This document shows, in pieces, positions 1 through 9,136 of a stretch of 64,000 nt of DNA. The first letter of the stretch is position 1. Each line of letters begins with the position of its first letter. Under the pieces are notes generated by a model. That model was not told where the DNA came from. It searched no databases and was given only the letters and a program-made list of their open reading frames with translations. This DNA comes from Pedobacter jejuensis (GTDB taxonomy: Bacteria > Bacteroidota > Bacteroidia > Sphingobacteriales > Sphingobacteriaceae). The stretch covers positions 124,001-188,000 of the forward strand of contig NZ_RBEE01000004.1 in assembly GCF_003725795.1 (NCBI RefSeq), written 5' to 3'. The translations under genes and the position numbers were made by a program.

Positions 1-1804
1 CAGGATTTTGTGAACTCGCAGGATTTATTTGTTGCTGTTTTAACCGTGTTGTGGTGTAACCTAAATTTGCTCTAAGCGTTAAATTCTCCAAAACTTTGTA
101 GGAAAGGTTTAGGTTGGAAAACAGATTTGTAGTTTCTGAATCTGTTTGCTTTGGGTTATATGATAGTGGACTGGTTGATGTCCAGTTTACGGTTCCGTTT
201 GCATTATACAGCGGGTAGTTTGGCGCTAAAGCATAAATCGTACTTAAATCTGTATTGGGCAATAAGTTTTTCATGTAGGCATAATTTACAGAAGCATCGA
301 TGCTGAATTTACCATCTAAACTTTTGTGCCCGGCATTTAACCTGCTAGAGAATGTTGTAGCTCCAAAGTCGTTTCCATAAATGGTTCCTTGCTTGCGATA
401 AGTTGATGAAAACAGAAATGAATTCTGTGCGTTTCCACCCGAAACCGAGCCGGTTAAATTGGTTGTATGTGCGGTATTACCGATAAAATATTTCTGCCAA
501 TCTGTATATGCATTTTGGTCCCAGCTTACCAAATCCAATGCATTTGCAGTAGTTGGTGTAACGCCCGACCTTGCAAAAGCCGCTCTCCGGGTAGCCAGAT
601 ATTCTTGCGTATTCATCATCGGTATATAATTGGCCACATCAGATACGCCTGTATTTAAATTAAAGTTGTAGCTAGTTTTGCCTTTACTGCCTTTTTTAGT
701 GGTAATTAATACCACACCATTCGAACCACGTGAACCATAAATTGCAGTTGCATCTGCGTCTTTTAAAATATCAATACGCTCTATATCTTCTGGTGCAATA
801 ACACTAAAAGGGCTTACTGCTCCATTAGCAGCCGAAAAGCTATTCGAATTCAGGTTGTCAGAAGCAGGCTGAGTACCGTTAAATAAAGTAAATGGTACAC
901 CATCAATTACATACAATGGAATAAAACCAGCACCAGAAAGACCTGTATAAGCACCACGAATGTTCATTCTGACACCGGCACCTGGTAAGCCATTATCTTG
1001 CGTAATTTGAACACCAGAGATTCTTCCTTGTAAAGCTAACAATGGATTTTCGATGGTTTGCTTACCGATTTCCGCAGCTGTAATAGAACTTACAGCACCT
1101 GTATTATTTCGTTTTGTGGTTGTTCCGTAGCCAATTACCTGAACCTGATCTAACGAGGAAGCAGACATATTAAGTTTAATATCTAATAAACTCGCTACTC
1201 CACTTTGCAGTATGCCCTGGGTAATTTTGAGTTCTTTAGTTTCATATCCAATGTATGAAATTACCAAAACATCATTAGCCTCCAAATCGAGCACAAAACT
1301 ACCCGTTGAACCAGTTATAGCATATTTCTTACTTCCTTTAACTGCTACAGTTGCACCAACCAATGGATTGTTGTTTTCATCAACCACCCTTCCATTAAAT
1401 CGCGAAGCGGAAAATACGGATGTAATTTTATCTAAAAATGAAGGCTCTTCTTTTTTAATTAGGATGGTATTTTGTTCGATGGTATAGGTAAGTGACTTAT
1501 CTTTTAATAGAGTTTTTAATACCTGTTCTAGTGGTGTAGCTTTAAAATTTACCGTAATTTTTGCATCATCATTTAAAATATTGGTTGCGTACAATACCCT
1601 ATACTGAGTTTGTTGTTCAATTGCTTTAAATAGATTATCAACCGTAACATTTTTGCCTGAAAAAGTTAGTTTTTGGGCGAAACTGCTGGCACTAGCATGT
1701 ATGATAATGGTCATCATAATCATAACGGTGAGTTTCATAATTAAAAAGATTTTTTTTGGCAGGCACGAGGAATGCCTTCCTTGATGAAAAGGATTAAAAT
1801 TCAT
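1..1804 (-). CDS. SusC/RagA-type TonB-dependent outer-membrane receptor, N-terminal part (cut by window edge)
   Basis: The frame is open from an ATG at 1804 down to base 1, giving about 600 residues without the C-terminal barrel. Residues 1-45 form a long signal region ending near SASSFAQ. They are followed by a secretin/TonB short N-terminal (STN) domain, a carboxypeptidase-regulatory-like beta-sandwich (FNGRVVDENNNPLVGATV) and a plug domain with the SusC hallmarks LYVIDGVP and DATAIYGSRGSNGVV. A second in-frame ATG at 1738 could be the true start, but the longer N-terminus resembles that of the other SusC in this window. The STN domain fits regulation through the FecR and sigma factor genes just upstream on the same strand. 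The family imports oligosaccharides or peptides across the outer membrane with a SusD partner, which would lie beyond the left edge. The substrate is unknown. Confidence 0.93.
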   Translation of the reverse strand, partial: MNFNPFHQGRHSSCLPKKIFLIMKLTVMIMMTIIIHASASSFAQKLTFSGKNVTVDNLFKAIEQQTQYRVLYATNILNDDAKITVNFKATPLEQVLKTLLKDKSLTYTIEQNTILIKKEEPSFLDKITSVFSASRFNGRVVDENNNPLVGATVAVKGSKKYAITGSTGSFVLDLEANDVLVISYIGYETKELKITQGILQSGVASLLDIKLNMSASSLDQVQVIGYGTTTKRNNTGAVSSITAAEIGKQTIENPLLALQGRISGVQITQDNGLPGAGVRMNIRGAYTGLSGAGFIPLYVIDGVPFTLFNGTQPASDNLNSNSFSAANGAVSPFSVIAPEDIERIDILKDADATAIYGSRGSNGVVLITTKKGSKGKTSYNFNLNTGVSDVANYIPMMNTQEYLATRRAAFARSGVTPTTANALDLVSWDQNAYTDWQKYFIGNTAHTTNLTGSVSGGNAQNSFLFSSTYRKQGTIYGNDFGATTFSSRLNAGHKSLDGKFSIDASVNYAYMKNLLPNTDLSTIYALAPNYPLYNANGTVNWTSTSPLSYNPKQTDSETTNLFSNLNLSYKVLENLTLRANLGYTTTRLKQQQINPASSQNP

Positions 1805-2018
1805 ATTTTTGTTTGTTTGGGTTAATGCGTAAATGGACCTAAGAATTCGTTTTTATAGGGTTAACTCAGATATTTATCCATGGATGTGCTGGTAACACTT
1901 TCATGGTTTTTTTCTTTTAAACCTGTTTTCCTTAACGCTGCTGTTGTAGTTTTTTCTTCATGTTTGGTTTGATTTAGTTGATATTATTTGATAATTCGGG
2001 ATGGTTAGTCCAAAAATG

Positions 2019-3167
2019 TTATGGTTTTACGGTTATGGTTTTGCCATTGATGTAGAATTTTATGTCGCCGGTTTCTTCTAGCATTTTAAGCACAACCGAA
2101 ATCTGATCAAAACGTGACACCGAACCTGAAAACGCAGGGAGTTTATCAACACCTTTTTCTACAACAAATTCTACCTGGTACCATCTTGATAGCTTACGCA
2201 GGATACTTTCTAATCCTTCGGCTTTAAATCTAAACTCACCGTTTTTCCAATCAATTGCCGATGATGGATCGATTTGTTTTACATCAAAACGATTGCCTTT
2301 CAAGGTAATCTGTTCGCCCGGTACGATAATTTTTTCGGAAACGGAGTTGGAAACTTTTACTGAACCTTCTAATAAAGTAGTTCTTACTAGGGGTTCATTG
2401 CTATAACTATTTACATTAAAATGCGTTCCTAAAACTTCAACTTGTTGTGCATTGCTACTTACCAAAAATGGGTGAGTTTTATCTTTCGCAACTTCAAAAT
2501 AAGCTTCTCCAGAAAGTTCAACTTTTCTTTTTGCATCGGCAAAGCGGTCTGGAAAAGTTAATTTTGTACCCGAATTCAACCAAACTTTTGTTCCATCGGG
2601 TAAGTTTATTTGATACTGTCCGCCAAACGGAGTTTCGATTGTATTAAAATTTATTTTACGTTTTGGTTCAGCATTTAAAACAGAAAATACCAACAATCCA
2701 TCGGCTGCTTTCTTAATACTAATCCCGTTTAATTTTGCCAATTCGCCATTACCGCTATTGTTTAAATCTATTTTTTGCCCATTGCTTAAGGTTAAAATTG
2801 CTTTGTTTTTCCCGGGAGGAATATCATTTGCGTATCGTTCAGCTATCGATTGAGTTCTTAAAGAGAAGAAATAGATTGTTGTAAGCATTAAAACGGCGAT
2901 TGTCGCAGCGGCAGAAAAATACCAAAGCCTTCTGAACTTAGGCTTATTTTTAGATATTGTATTATTCCGACCATCGTGCTGATGAATTTGAGTGCTTAAA
3001 CGATTTCTGAGTTTCTGAGCAAATGCTAATTTTTCATCTTCAGTTGCTTCCCAGGTATGAGTTAGAAGTTGCTCTTCGATAAATGCATCTACCAAATGTT
3101 GTTCTTTCGGACTAACATTTTCATTGAGATATCTGGACAATAATTCTTTGGCTTGCTCCTTTTTCAT
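2019..3167 (-). CDS. FecR-family anti-sigma factor (transmembrane signal transducer)
   Basis: 382 residues. A cytoplasmic N-terminal region of about 90 residues, one membrane segment (about residues 83-104, rich in A, I, V, L), then a periplasmic FecR domain with the typical stretches GGQYQINLPDGTKVWLNS, LSGEAYFEVAKD and VLGTHFNV. A short C-terminal domain (about 310-382) resembles the STN-interacting DUF4974 fold. In this family the periplasmic part senses the STN domain of a loaded SusC-type receptor, and the cytoplasmic part controls an ECF sigma factor. The gene lies between its likely sigma factor (upstream) and its receptor (downstream), all on the minus strand, so the three probably form one cell-surface signalling unit. 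Confidence 0.93.
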   Translation of the reverse strand: MKKEQAKELLSRYLNENVSPKEQHLVDAFIEEQLLTHTWEATEDEKLAFAQKLRNRLSTQIHQHDGRNNTISKNKPKFRRLWYFSAAATIAVLMLTTIYFFSLRTQSIAERYANDIPPGKNKAILTLSNGQKIDLNNSGNGELAKLNGISIKKAADGLLVFSVLNAEPKRKINFNTIETPFGGQYQINLPDGTKVWLNSGTKLTFPDRFADAKRKVELSGEAYFEVAKDKTHPFLVSSNAQQVEVLGTHFNVNSYSNEPLVRTTLLEGSVKVSNSVSEKIIVPGEQITLKGNRFDVKQIDPSSAIDWKNGEFRFKAEGLESILRKLSRWYQVEFVVEKGVDKLPAFSGSVSRFDQISVVLKMLEETGDIKFYINGKTITVKP

Positions 3168-3253
3168 AGGTAATCAACGTGTTGAAGGCGTTTTATACTA
3201 TGATGTTCCAAAAAGATGTATTTGGTGGTAGATTTATTTTAAAATAATTTAAC

Positions 3254-3847
3254 TTATTTTAAAAATTGCAGCAATAATGCATAAGTGACCACAGAAATTT
3301 TGCCTTTTAAAGATGTGCTGATAATTTTTAAAGCATTACTGATTTGTTTTTTTACTGTTCCTTCAGAAATTGAAAGTTTTTCTGAAATCTCACGGTAAGA
3401 TAATTGCTCATCTCTACTTAATAAATAAATTGCCAGCATTTTTTTTGGAATTTTGGCTATCGCATTATCAATTTCTATTTGCAATTCTTTTAATGAGATG
3501 TTTTCTTCAATATCTTGCGAATTATCTGCTATAAACTCGGCAAGTTTTTCGACAAATTCTGTTGAATGAACATTTCTTTGAATGTATCTTAGCGATAAAT
3601 TTTTAGCACTTTTAATTAAATAAGGCCCTAAACTTCCATTTATCGAAAGATGTTCTCGGCGATTCCATAACGAAATAAAAATTTCCTGAACAATATCAGC
3701 TGATTCTTCTTCAGATTTTGTCAATCCGATAGAATAAGAACTCAATCTTTCCCAGTAACGGTTAAAAATTTCAGAAAAAGCTGCTTCATCTCCTGTTTGA
3801 AGAAGCTGGAGCAATTCTTTATCCGATAAATGGGTTATAGAAACCAT
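3254..3847 (-). CDS. ECF RNA polymerase sigma factor (sigma-70 family, SusC/FecR-linked)
   Basis: 197 residues from the ATG at 3847 (MVSITHLSDKELL). The frame stays open further upstream to 3949, but that extension is hydrophobic and unlike the family, so I reject it. Region 2 is seen as AFSEIFNRYWERL and SADIVQEIFISLWNRRE. Region 4 is a helix-turn-helix around LSYREISEKLSISEGTVKK. Length and order match ECF sigma factors that pair with FecR in Bacteroidota. It precedes the FecR gene by 86 nt on the same strand and would activate the downstream receptor operon once the anti-sigma factor is relieved. The C-terminus has a short hydrophobic tail (VVTYALLLQFLK), common in this group. Confidence 0.93.
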   Translation of the reverse strand: MVSITHLSDKELLQLLQTGDEAAFSEIFNRYWERLSSYSIGLTKSEEESADIVQEIFISLWNRREHLSINGSLGPYLIKSAKNLSLRYIQRNVHSTEFVEKLAEFIADNSQDIEENISLKELQIEIDNAIAKIPKKMLAIYLLSRDEQLSYREISEKLSISEGTVKKQISNALKIISTSLKGKISVVTYALLLQFLK

Positions 3848-3968
3848 AATTTGTAAGCATACGAATATAATTACTAAATGGTAATATTGCCTATTGAAAT
3901 TTAGTGCAGGAATTAGCATTTGCAAGTAATTTATTTCCTTCACCCACACATAAAAGCCATCAGTCTGT

Positions 3969-3976
3969 TATCTTTG
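3969..3976 (+). promoter_or_regulatory. Candidate -7 box of the molybdenum-cofactor operon
   Basis: TATCTTTG matches the Bacteroidota -7 consensus TAnnTTTG and lies 48 nt before the XdhC start at 4025. I see no TTG at the expected -33 spacing, so the assignment rests on one box only. Confidence 0.4.
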
Positions 3977-4024
3977 ATTAGGCTGAACATCTCAAACCAG
4001 GTTTTCAGGCAAAATAAATTCCCT

Positions 4025-5134
4025 ATGAAAGAAATTGTTGATATTCTAAACGCCTATAAAAAAGCGATTTCGAGCGGTAAAAAATCTGCATTGGCAACTG
4101 TTGTAAACGTTGAAGGTTCATCTTACCGCAGACCAGGAGCAAGAATGTTGGTAACCGAAGACGGGATGTTAACCGGTGCAATAAGCGGTGGTTGCCTGGA
4201 AGGTGATGCACTTAGAAAAGCGCTATCTGCAATTCATCAGGGCGAAAATAAACTTGTTACCTACGATACAACCGATGAAGATGATGCAAAATTTGGTGTG
4301 CAATTGGGTTGTAATGGCATTGTACACATCCTGTTCGAACCCATTTTTGCCGATGATGCGCTTAATCCAATCGAGTTATTAAAATCGGCAAACTCCAATC
4401 GCGAAAACTGTGTTATTGCTACACTTTTTTCGATGAACGATAAACATCAGCCAGGTTCTGTAATGTTGTTCAGGGAAAAAAGTTTTATAGAAAAACTTGA
4501 TGAAGAAATCGCTGGCGCTGTTAAAAATGATGCCTTTGATGTATTAAAACTTAAACTTTCACGAATTGAAACATATACCGTTAACGGAGTAGAATTTGAT
4601 GCTTTATTAGAGTTTATTCCGCCGCCCATACAACTTGTTATTGCTGGTGCCGGCAACGATGCACAACCCTTAGCAGAAATGGCCAACATTTTGGGTTGGG
4701 AAGTTTTAGTTGTTGATGGAAGGCAAACGCATTGCACACCACAAAGGTTTCCAAATGCGAAAAACACTTTGATAGCAAAACCAAACCAAATATTAACGCA
4801 GGTGGCAATTGATGAGCAAACTGCTTTCGTGTTGATGACACACAATTACAACTACGATCTCGAATTGCTTGAGATTTTATTAAAAACAGAGGCAACTTAC
4901 ATCGGCACCTTAGGTCCGAAAAAGAAATTGGTTAGAATGTTGGATGAATTAAAACAAAACGAAAGTTTATCGAGGGTGTACGGACCAATTGGTTTAGATA
5001 TCGGTGCAGAAACTCCGGAAGAAATTGCAGTTTCTATTGTTGCCGAAATTAAAACTGTTTTCACAGGTGCATCGGCAATGATGCTAAAAGAAAAGAAAAA
5101 CCCTATTCATTTCTACGAAGTAAAAAACGATTAA
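4025..5134 (+). CDS. xdhC: XdhC/CoxI-family molybdenum-cofactor maturation protein
   Basis: 369 residues from the ATG at 4025 (MKEIVDILNAYKKAI). The frame extends upstream to 3920 but that part shows no family similarity. The N-terminal XdhC_CoxI domain carries ATVVNVEGSSYRRPGARMLV and GAISGGCLEGD. The C-terminal half has a Rossmann-like domain with VIAGAGNDAQPLAEMANILG and ends with the typical GPIGLDIGAETPEEIAVSIV. Members bind the molybdenum cofactor, assist its sulfuration and insert it into xanthine-dehydrogenase-type enzymes. This is the first gene of a ten-gene run ending at 11839. It fits the three-subunit molybdenum hydroxylase encoded at 11951-15906. Its stop overlaps the next start by one base. 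Confidence 0.93.
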   Translation: MKEIVDILNAYKKAISSGKKSALATVVNVEGSSYRRPGARMLVTEDGMLTGAISGGCLEGDALRKALSAIHQGENKLVTYDTTDEDDAKFGVQLGCNGIVHILFEPIFADDALNPIELLKSANSNRENCVIATLFSMNDKHQPGSVMLFREKSFIEKLDEEIAGAVKNDAFDVLKLKLSRIETYTVNGVEFDALLEFIPPPIQLVIAGAGNDAQPLAEMANILGWEVLVVDGRQTHCTPQRFPNAKNTLIAKPNQILTQVAIDEQTAFVLMTHNYNYDLELLEILLKTEATYIGTLGPKKKLVRMLDELKQNESLSRVYGPIGLDIGAETPEEIAVSIVAEIKTVFTGASAMMLKEKKNPIHFYEVKND

Positions 5135-5724
5135 TGAATACCGCAATTATCATTTTAGCAGCCGGAAATTCGAGCAGATTGGGTAAACCAAAACAACTTT
5201 TAAAATACAAAGAGCAAACATTGTTGCAAATAGTTACAGACGCTGCCATGAATACTCAATTTCATCCTGTTATAGTCGTTCTCGGTGCTTACGCTAATGA
5301 GATTAAAGCATTGCACAATCATCCGAAGGTTGTTTATGTTATAAATGAACAATGGGAAAGTGGTATGTCATCAAGCATTGCCGTTGGGATAAATAAAGTT
5401 TTAAACGATTTCCCTGAGACAGAAAATGCAATTATAACCGTAGCCGACCAGGCGCATATAACTGCAAATGTATTTACAGCGCTATTAGAAAAGCACCAAA
5501 CCGAAAATAAAAGTATTGTTACCTCTTCTTATTCGAAAACAACAGGTACACCAACGTTGTTCAATAAAAAGTACTTCGATAAATTGATTAATTTGCAAGG
5601 CTCGGTTGGAGCCAAAGAATTAATAAAACAAAATATTGTTGATACTGCTTCGGTTCCTTTTGAATTGGGCAGCATTGATATTGATACAGAAAGTGACTAC
5701 AACAATTTAATAAATTATAAATGA
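5134..5724 (+). CDS. MocA/MobA-like molybdenum-cofactor nucleotidyltransferase
   Basis: 196 residues. The N-terminal nucleotide-binding loop reads LAAGNSSRLGKPKQLL, the signature of the MocA/MobA NTP-transferase family. TVADQAHIT corresponds to the metal-binding region and SSYSKTTGTPTLF to the substrate loop of MocA-like enzymes. In the family, MocA adds CMP to molybdopterin to form the cytosine dinucleotide cofactor used by xanthine-dehydrogenase-family enzymes, whereas MobA adds GMP. The linked hydroxylase makes the CMP activity more likely, but the sequence alone does not prove it. The start ATG overlaps the XdhC stop (TAATG) and the stop overlaps the MoaA start (ATGA), so translational coupling is likely. 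Confidence 0.87.
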   Translation: MNTAIIILAAGNSSRLGKPKQLLKYKEQTLLQIVTDAAMNTQFHPVIVVLGAYANEIKALHNHPKVVYVINEQWESGMSSSIAVGINKVLNDFPETENAIITVADQAHITANVFTALLEKHQTENKSIVTSSYSKTTGTPTLFNKKYFDKLINLQGSVGAKELIKQNIVDTASVPFELGSIDIDTESDYNNLINYK

Positions 5725-6701
5725 TAGCAGATTCGTTTGGAAGAGTGCATGATTATTTGCGCATATCGTTAACAGATAATTGCAATTTCCGCTGCTTTTA
5801 TTGTATGCCAGAAGAAGATTATGATTTTACGCCTGCATCGCGATTAATGCAACCCAACGAAATTTTAGCAATTGCTAAAACATTTGTAGAGCAAGGAGTT
5901 AAAAAAATCAGACTTACAGGTGGCGAACCTTTGGTAAGAAAAGACGCTGCAGAAATTATTTTAGGTCTTGGAAAATTACCTGTAGAATTGGTAATTACGA
6001 CCAATGGCACACGTATTTCAGAAATGCTACCGGTTTTGTTAGAAGCTGGAATTAAGACAGTTAATATCAGTTTAGATACGCTCCAACCCGAAAAGTTTTT
6101 TATGATAACCAGGCGGGATGTTTTCCACCAGGTGAGAAGTAATATCGAATTATTGCTTCAACATAAAATTACGGTAAAGGTTAATATGGTTGTGATGAAA
6201 GGTTTAAACGATGGCGAAATAAAAGACTTCATCAACTGGACAAAGCACAATCCTATTCAAATCAGGTTTATAGAATTTATGCCTTTTACAGGTAATAAAT
6301 GGACAAGCAATAAAATGTTTTCGCTAGAGGAAATACTCAAAACCGTAGAACAGGATTTTATAGTTTTGCCGGTTAAATCTGCTCCAAATGATACGGCAAA
6401 AGGATTTATGATTCCCGGACATGAAGGTTCGTTTGCGATTATTAGCACCATGACAGCCCCATTTTGCAGCACTTGTAATAGAATGCGGTTAACTGCGGAT
6501 GGCAAATTAAAAAACTGTTTATTCTCTGTTGGTGAAACTGATTTATTAACTGCATATCGTGCCGGAAACGAAATTTTACCTTTAATTAAAGCATCAATAT
6601 GGGCAAAAGAAAAAGAACTTGGCGGTCAGTTAGGTAAACATTTCGAAAACCTTGATGCAGATACACTTACCAATAGAAGTATGATTACCATTGGCGGCTA
6701 A
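5721..6701 (+). CDS. moaA: GTP 3',8-cyclase MoaA
   Basis: 326 residues, normal length for the family. A radical-SAM cluster motif at residues 21-28 (CNFRCFYC, Cys21, Cys25, Cys28) is followed by LTGGEPLVRKD. The C-terminal [4Fe-4S] cluster site is CSTCNRMRLTADGKLKNC, and the protein ends in the conserved Gly-Gly needed for activity in MoaA. It converts GTP to 3',8-cyclo-GTP, the first step of molybdopterin synthesis, together with MoaC (here the N-terminal half of the fusion at 10934). It is translationally coupled to the preceding gene by an ATGA overlap. Confidence 0.97.
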   Translation: MIADSFGRVHDYLRISLTDNCNFRCFYCMPEEDYDFTPASRLMQPNEILAIAKTFVEQGVKKIRLTGGEPLVRKDAAEIILGLGKLPVELVITTNGTRISEMLPVLLEAGIKTVNISLDTLQPEKFFMITRRDVFHQVRSNIELLLQHKITVKVNMVVMKGLNDGEIKDFINWTKHNPIQIRFIEFMPFTGNKWTSNKMFSLEEILKTVEQDFIVLPVKSAPNDTAKGFMIPGHEGSFAIISTMTAPFCSTCNRMRLTADGKLKNCLFSVGETDLLTAYRAGNEILPLIKASIWAKEKELGGQLGKHFENLDADTLTNRSMITIGG

Positions 6702-6705
6702 ATTG

Positions 6706-7884
6706 ATGATAACGGTACAAGAAGCAAAACAATTAATTGTTGAGCATACATTAAAATGTTCACCGATTATTCAGCACATTTCTGCGTCACATCAGCACGT
6801 TTTAGCTGCCGATGTTTATGCCATTTGCAATATTCCTGCTTTTAAACAATCCTCAATGGATGGTTATGCCATAAAATTTTCTGATAAAGATTTGCATCTT
6901 AATTTGGTTGGTGAAATGGCAGCCGGAACCTCGCAAAATCTTGCAATTACAACAGGACAAGCCAGTCGGACTTTTACGGGAGCACCTTTGCCACATGGAG
7001 CCGATACAGTGGTAATGCAAGAAAAAATATCCCTAGAAAATGGTAAACTCATCATTCAAGATAACAATCTTTCTTTGGGTTTAAATACAAGAAATGAAGG
7101 TTCGGAAATAGAAATTGGTGCGCTTGCCATGCAGAAGGGAAACTACCTAACTGCCGCAGCAATTGGTTTTTTAGCAGGTATAGGGATTACCGAAGTTTTA
7201 ATTTATCCTTTACCAAAAGTTTCAATAATTCTTACCGGAAAGGAACTTACCAAACCTGGTTTCCCTTTATTGTTTGGCCAAGTTTATGAATCGAATTCCT
7301 ACTCCCTAACCGCTGCTTTAAATCAATTTGGAATAACAAATGTATCGGTACTTGAAGCTGATGATGATTTAGAAATTTTAACTCGGGTTATTCAGAAAGC
7401 ATTATCGCAAAGCGATATTATTATTTTAACCGGTGGTGTTAGTGTTGGCGATTATGATTTCGTTTTGGAGGCTTCCAAATTATGCAACATCGAACAGATT
7501 TTTCATAAAGTTAAGCAGAAACCCGGCAAACCATTGTTTTTCGGAAAGCTAAATCAGAAACTGATATTTGGTTTGCCTGGTAATCCATCATCCGTTTTAA
7601 GCTGCTTTTACAACTACGTTTTGCCGGCCATATCTTTGTTCTCGGGCAAGCAAAATCCAGTGAAAAAAATTAAGGCAGAATTGTTAAATGATTATAAAAA
7701 ACCCATCGGATTAACACATTTTTTAAAAGGAAATTATAATGATGGAAAAGCAACTGCTCTTGGTGCTCAAGATTCGTATAGATTAAGTTCCTTTGCGCAA
7801 GCAAACTGCCTGATTATTTTAGATGAAGGAGAAGAACATTTTGCAAAGGGTGGTGTGGTTAACGTTTTATTAATACCAGAATAG
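6706..7884 (+). CDS. moeA: Molybdopterin molybdenumtransferase MoeA
   Basis: 392 residues from the ATG at 6706, four bases after the MoaA stop. An in-frame TTG at 6691 overlaps MoaA and is less likely. The N-terminal domain shows SSMDGYAIKF, TGAPLPHGADTVVMQE and RNEGSEIEIG. The central MoCF-biosynthesis fold has ILTGGVSVGDYDF and FGLPGNPSSVLSCF, which are diagnostic of MoeA. A small C-terminal beta domain follows. MoeA inserts molybdate into adenylylated molybdopterin made by the MogA/MoaB-type domain, here the C-terminal half of the fusion at 10934. Only one MoeA is seen in the window. Confidence 0.95.
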   Translation: MITVQEAKQLIVEHTLKCSPIIQHISASHQHVLAADVYAICNIPAFKQSSMDGYAIKFSDKDLHLNLVGEMAAGTSQNLAITTGQASRTFTGAPLPHGADTVVMQEKISLENGKLIIQDNNLSLGLNTRNEGSEIEIGALAMQKGNYLTAAAIGFLAGIGITEVLIYPLPKVSIILTGKELTKPGFPLLFGQVYESNSYSLTAALNQFGITNVSVLEADDDLEILTRVIQKALSQSDIIILTGGVSVGDYDFVLEASKLCNIEQIFHKVKQKPGKPLFFGKLNQKLIFGLPGNPSSVLSCFYNYVLPAISLFSGKQNPVKKIKAELLNDYKKPIGLTHFLKGNYNDGKATALGAQDSYRLSSFAQANCLIILDEGEEHFAKGGVVNVLLIPE

Positions 7885-7892
7885 CGTAGATA

Positions 7893-8633
7893 ATGCAGGC
7901 AGAACTTTTACTATTTTTCGGACTTTTATTTATCGTTGCGTTCTTATATTCTTCTGTTGGGCATGGTGGCGCGAGTGGTTATCTGGCTTTAATGGCAATT
8001 TTTGCCATTTCGCCGTTAATTATGAAACCAACTGCACTCCTACTTAATCTGTTTGTTTCTTCAGTTTCGTTCATTCAGTTTTACCGTGGTGGCCACTTTA
8101 AATGGAAAATATTTTGGCCCTTTGCTTTAACTTCTGTACCACTTTCTTTTGTTGGCGGCACTATGGCAATAGATAGCAACATTTACAAAAAAATACTTGG
8201 CGCCTTGCTATTGATACCTGTAGCCCGTTTCTTCTTTTTTAAAAATACAGAATCTAAAGATTTTAAACCTGCAAATTTTGCACTATCACTAATTATCGGT
8301 GGTATTATCGGCTTACTTTCAGGCATGATTGGTATTGGTGGCGGCATCATTCTATCACCTATTCTGTTGCTCTTAAAATGGACAGACCAAAAGCAAACAG
8401 CAGCCATAAGTGCGGCATTTATTTTCGTAAATTCGGTAGCCGGGCTTGGCGGCCAGTTGGTTAAAGGCATCACTTTTAACACGGATATGATTGCATACGT
8501 TGTTGTTGCATTTGCGGGTGGCTTATGTGGCGCATACTTTGGAGCTTTAAAATTTCCACAAACAATTTTAAAAAATGTGTTAGCATGTGTTTTGGCACTT
8601 GCTGCTTATAAACTTCTTTTTACTTATGCTTAA
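7893..8633 (+). CDS. TSUP (TauE/SafE) family membrane permease
   Basis: 246 residues with about seven or eight hydrophobic segments. The two half-repeats typical of the family are seen as SSVGHGGASGYLALMAI near the N-terminus and GLLSGMIGIGGGIILSP in the middle. Family members move sulfite, sulfonates, sulfur compounds or other anions across the inner membrane. The gene sits inside the cofactor operon, 8 nt after moeA, and no ModABC molybdate transporter is present in the window. A role in oxyanion or sulfur supply for the cofactor is therefore a reasonable inference, but the substrate cannot be read from the sequence. Confidence 0.9.
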   Translation: MQAELLLFFGLLFIVAFLYSSVGHGGASGYLALMAIFAISPLIMKPTALLLNLFVSSVSFIQFYRGGHFKWKIFWPFALTSVPLSFVGGTMAIDSNIYKKILGALLLIPVARFFFFKNTESKDFKPANFALSLIIGGIIGLLSGMIGIGGGIILSPILLLLKWTDQKQTAAISAAFIFVNSVAGLGGQLVKGITFNTDMIAYVVVAFAGGLCGAYFGALKFPQTILKNVLACVLALAAYKLLFTYA

Positions 8634-8634
8634 A

Positions 8635-9132
8635 ATGAAATATTTAACCATCATTATTTTACTTTTTGCTTCCAAATCATATGCACAAGAAAGCAAACAA
8701 TTTACTATTGATGGTAAAATCAAAAATACTTTGAGTTTAGATTTAGGAGCGCTTAAGGATTTTAAATCTGTAAAGTTGGATAGCATGGTGGTTTTTAATC
8801 ACTTAATGCAACGCAAAAGCGTTATACAAAACATTAACGGGGTTCTGTTAAAGGATGTCTTATCCAAGGTAGAAATACTATCCGAATCTCCTAAAAAGCT
8901 GAGTGAATATTATATTGTTTGTACTGCAACAGATGGCTATAAGGTTGTGTTTTCATGGAATGAAATTTTCAACACCGATTTAGGTAAACATATCTTTGTA
9001 TTAACATCGTTCGATGTCAATCCTTCAAAAATTGAAAAAGGTAATATTGCCTCAATTTCACCTACAGATTATGCAACTGGAAGAAGATTTGTAAAAGGGT
9101 TAAACAAAATTTCTATACTTCAGGTAAATTAA
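8635..9132 (+). CDS. Small secreted protein, possible sulfite-oxidase-like molybdopterin-binding fold
   Basis: 165 residues. I chose the ATG at 8635 (MKYLTIIILLFASKSYAQ, a clear signal peptide). An ATG at 8626 overlaps the permease stop and adds three residues. After the signal peptide comes one domain with VLLKDVLSKVEIL, a central YYIVCTATDGYKVVFSWNEIF and a C-terminal GRRFVKGLNKISIL. The layout resembles small periplasmic relatives of the oxidoreductase molybdopterin-binding domain, but the single Cys in IVCTATDGY is not in the usual CAGN context of sulfite oxidases. Catalysis is doubtful and a binding or chaperone role is possible. It sits between the permease and moaD in the cofactor operon. 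Confidence 0.75.
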   Translation: MKYLTIIILLFASKSYAQESKQFTIDGKIKNTLSLDLGALKDFKSVKLDSMVVFNHLMQRKSVIQNINGVLLKDVLSKVEILSESPKKLSEYYIVCTATDGYKVVFSWNEIFNTDLGKHIFVLTSFDVNPSKIEKGNIASISPTDYATGRRFVKGLNKISILQVN

Positions 9133-9136
9133 CAAT

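Noticed and set aside
1212-1487. Plus-strand 91-residue frame
   Set aside because: It is antisense to the STN and carboxypeptidase-regulatory domains of the SusC gene and has no family features.
3848-3949. N-terminal extension of the first ECF sigma factor
   Set aside because: Hydrophobic and without similarity to sigma factors. The ATG at 3847 gives the normal length.
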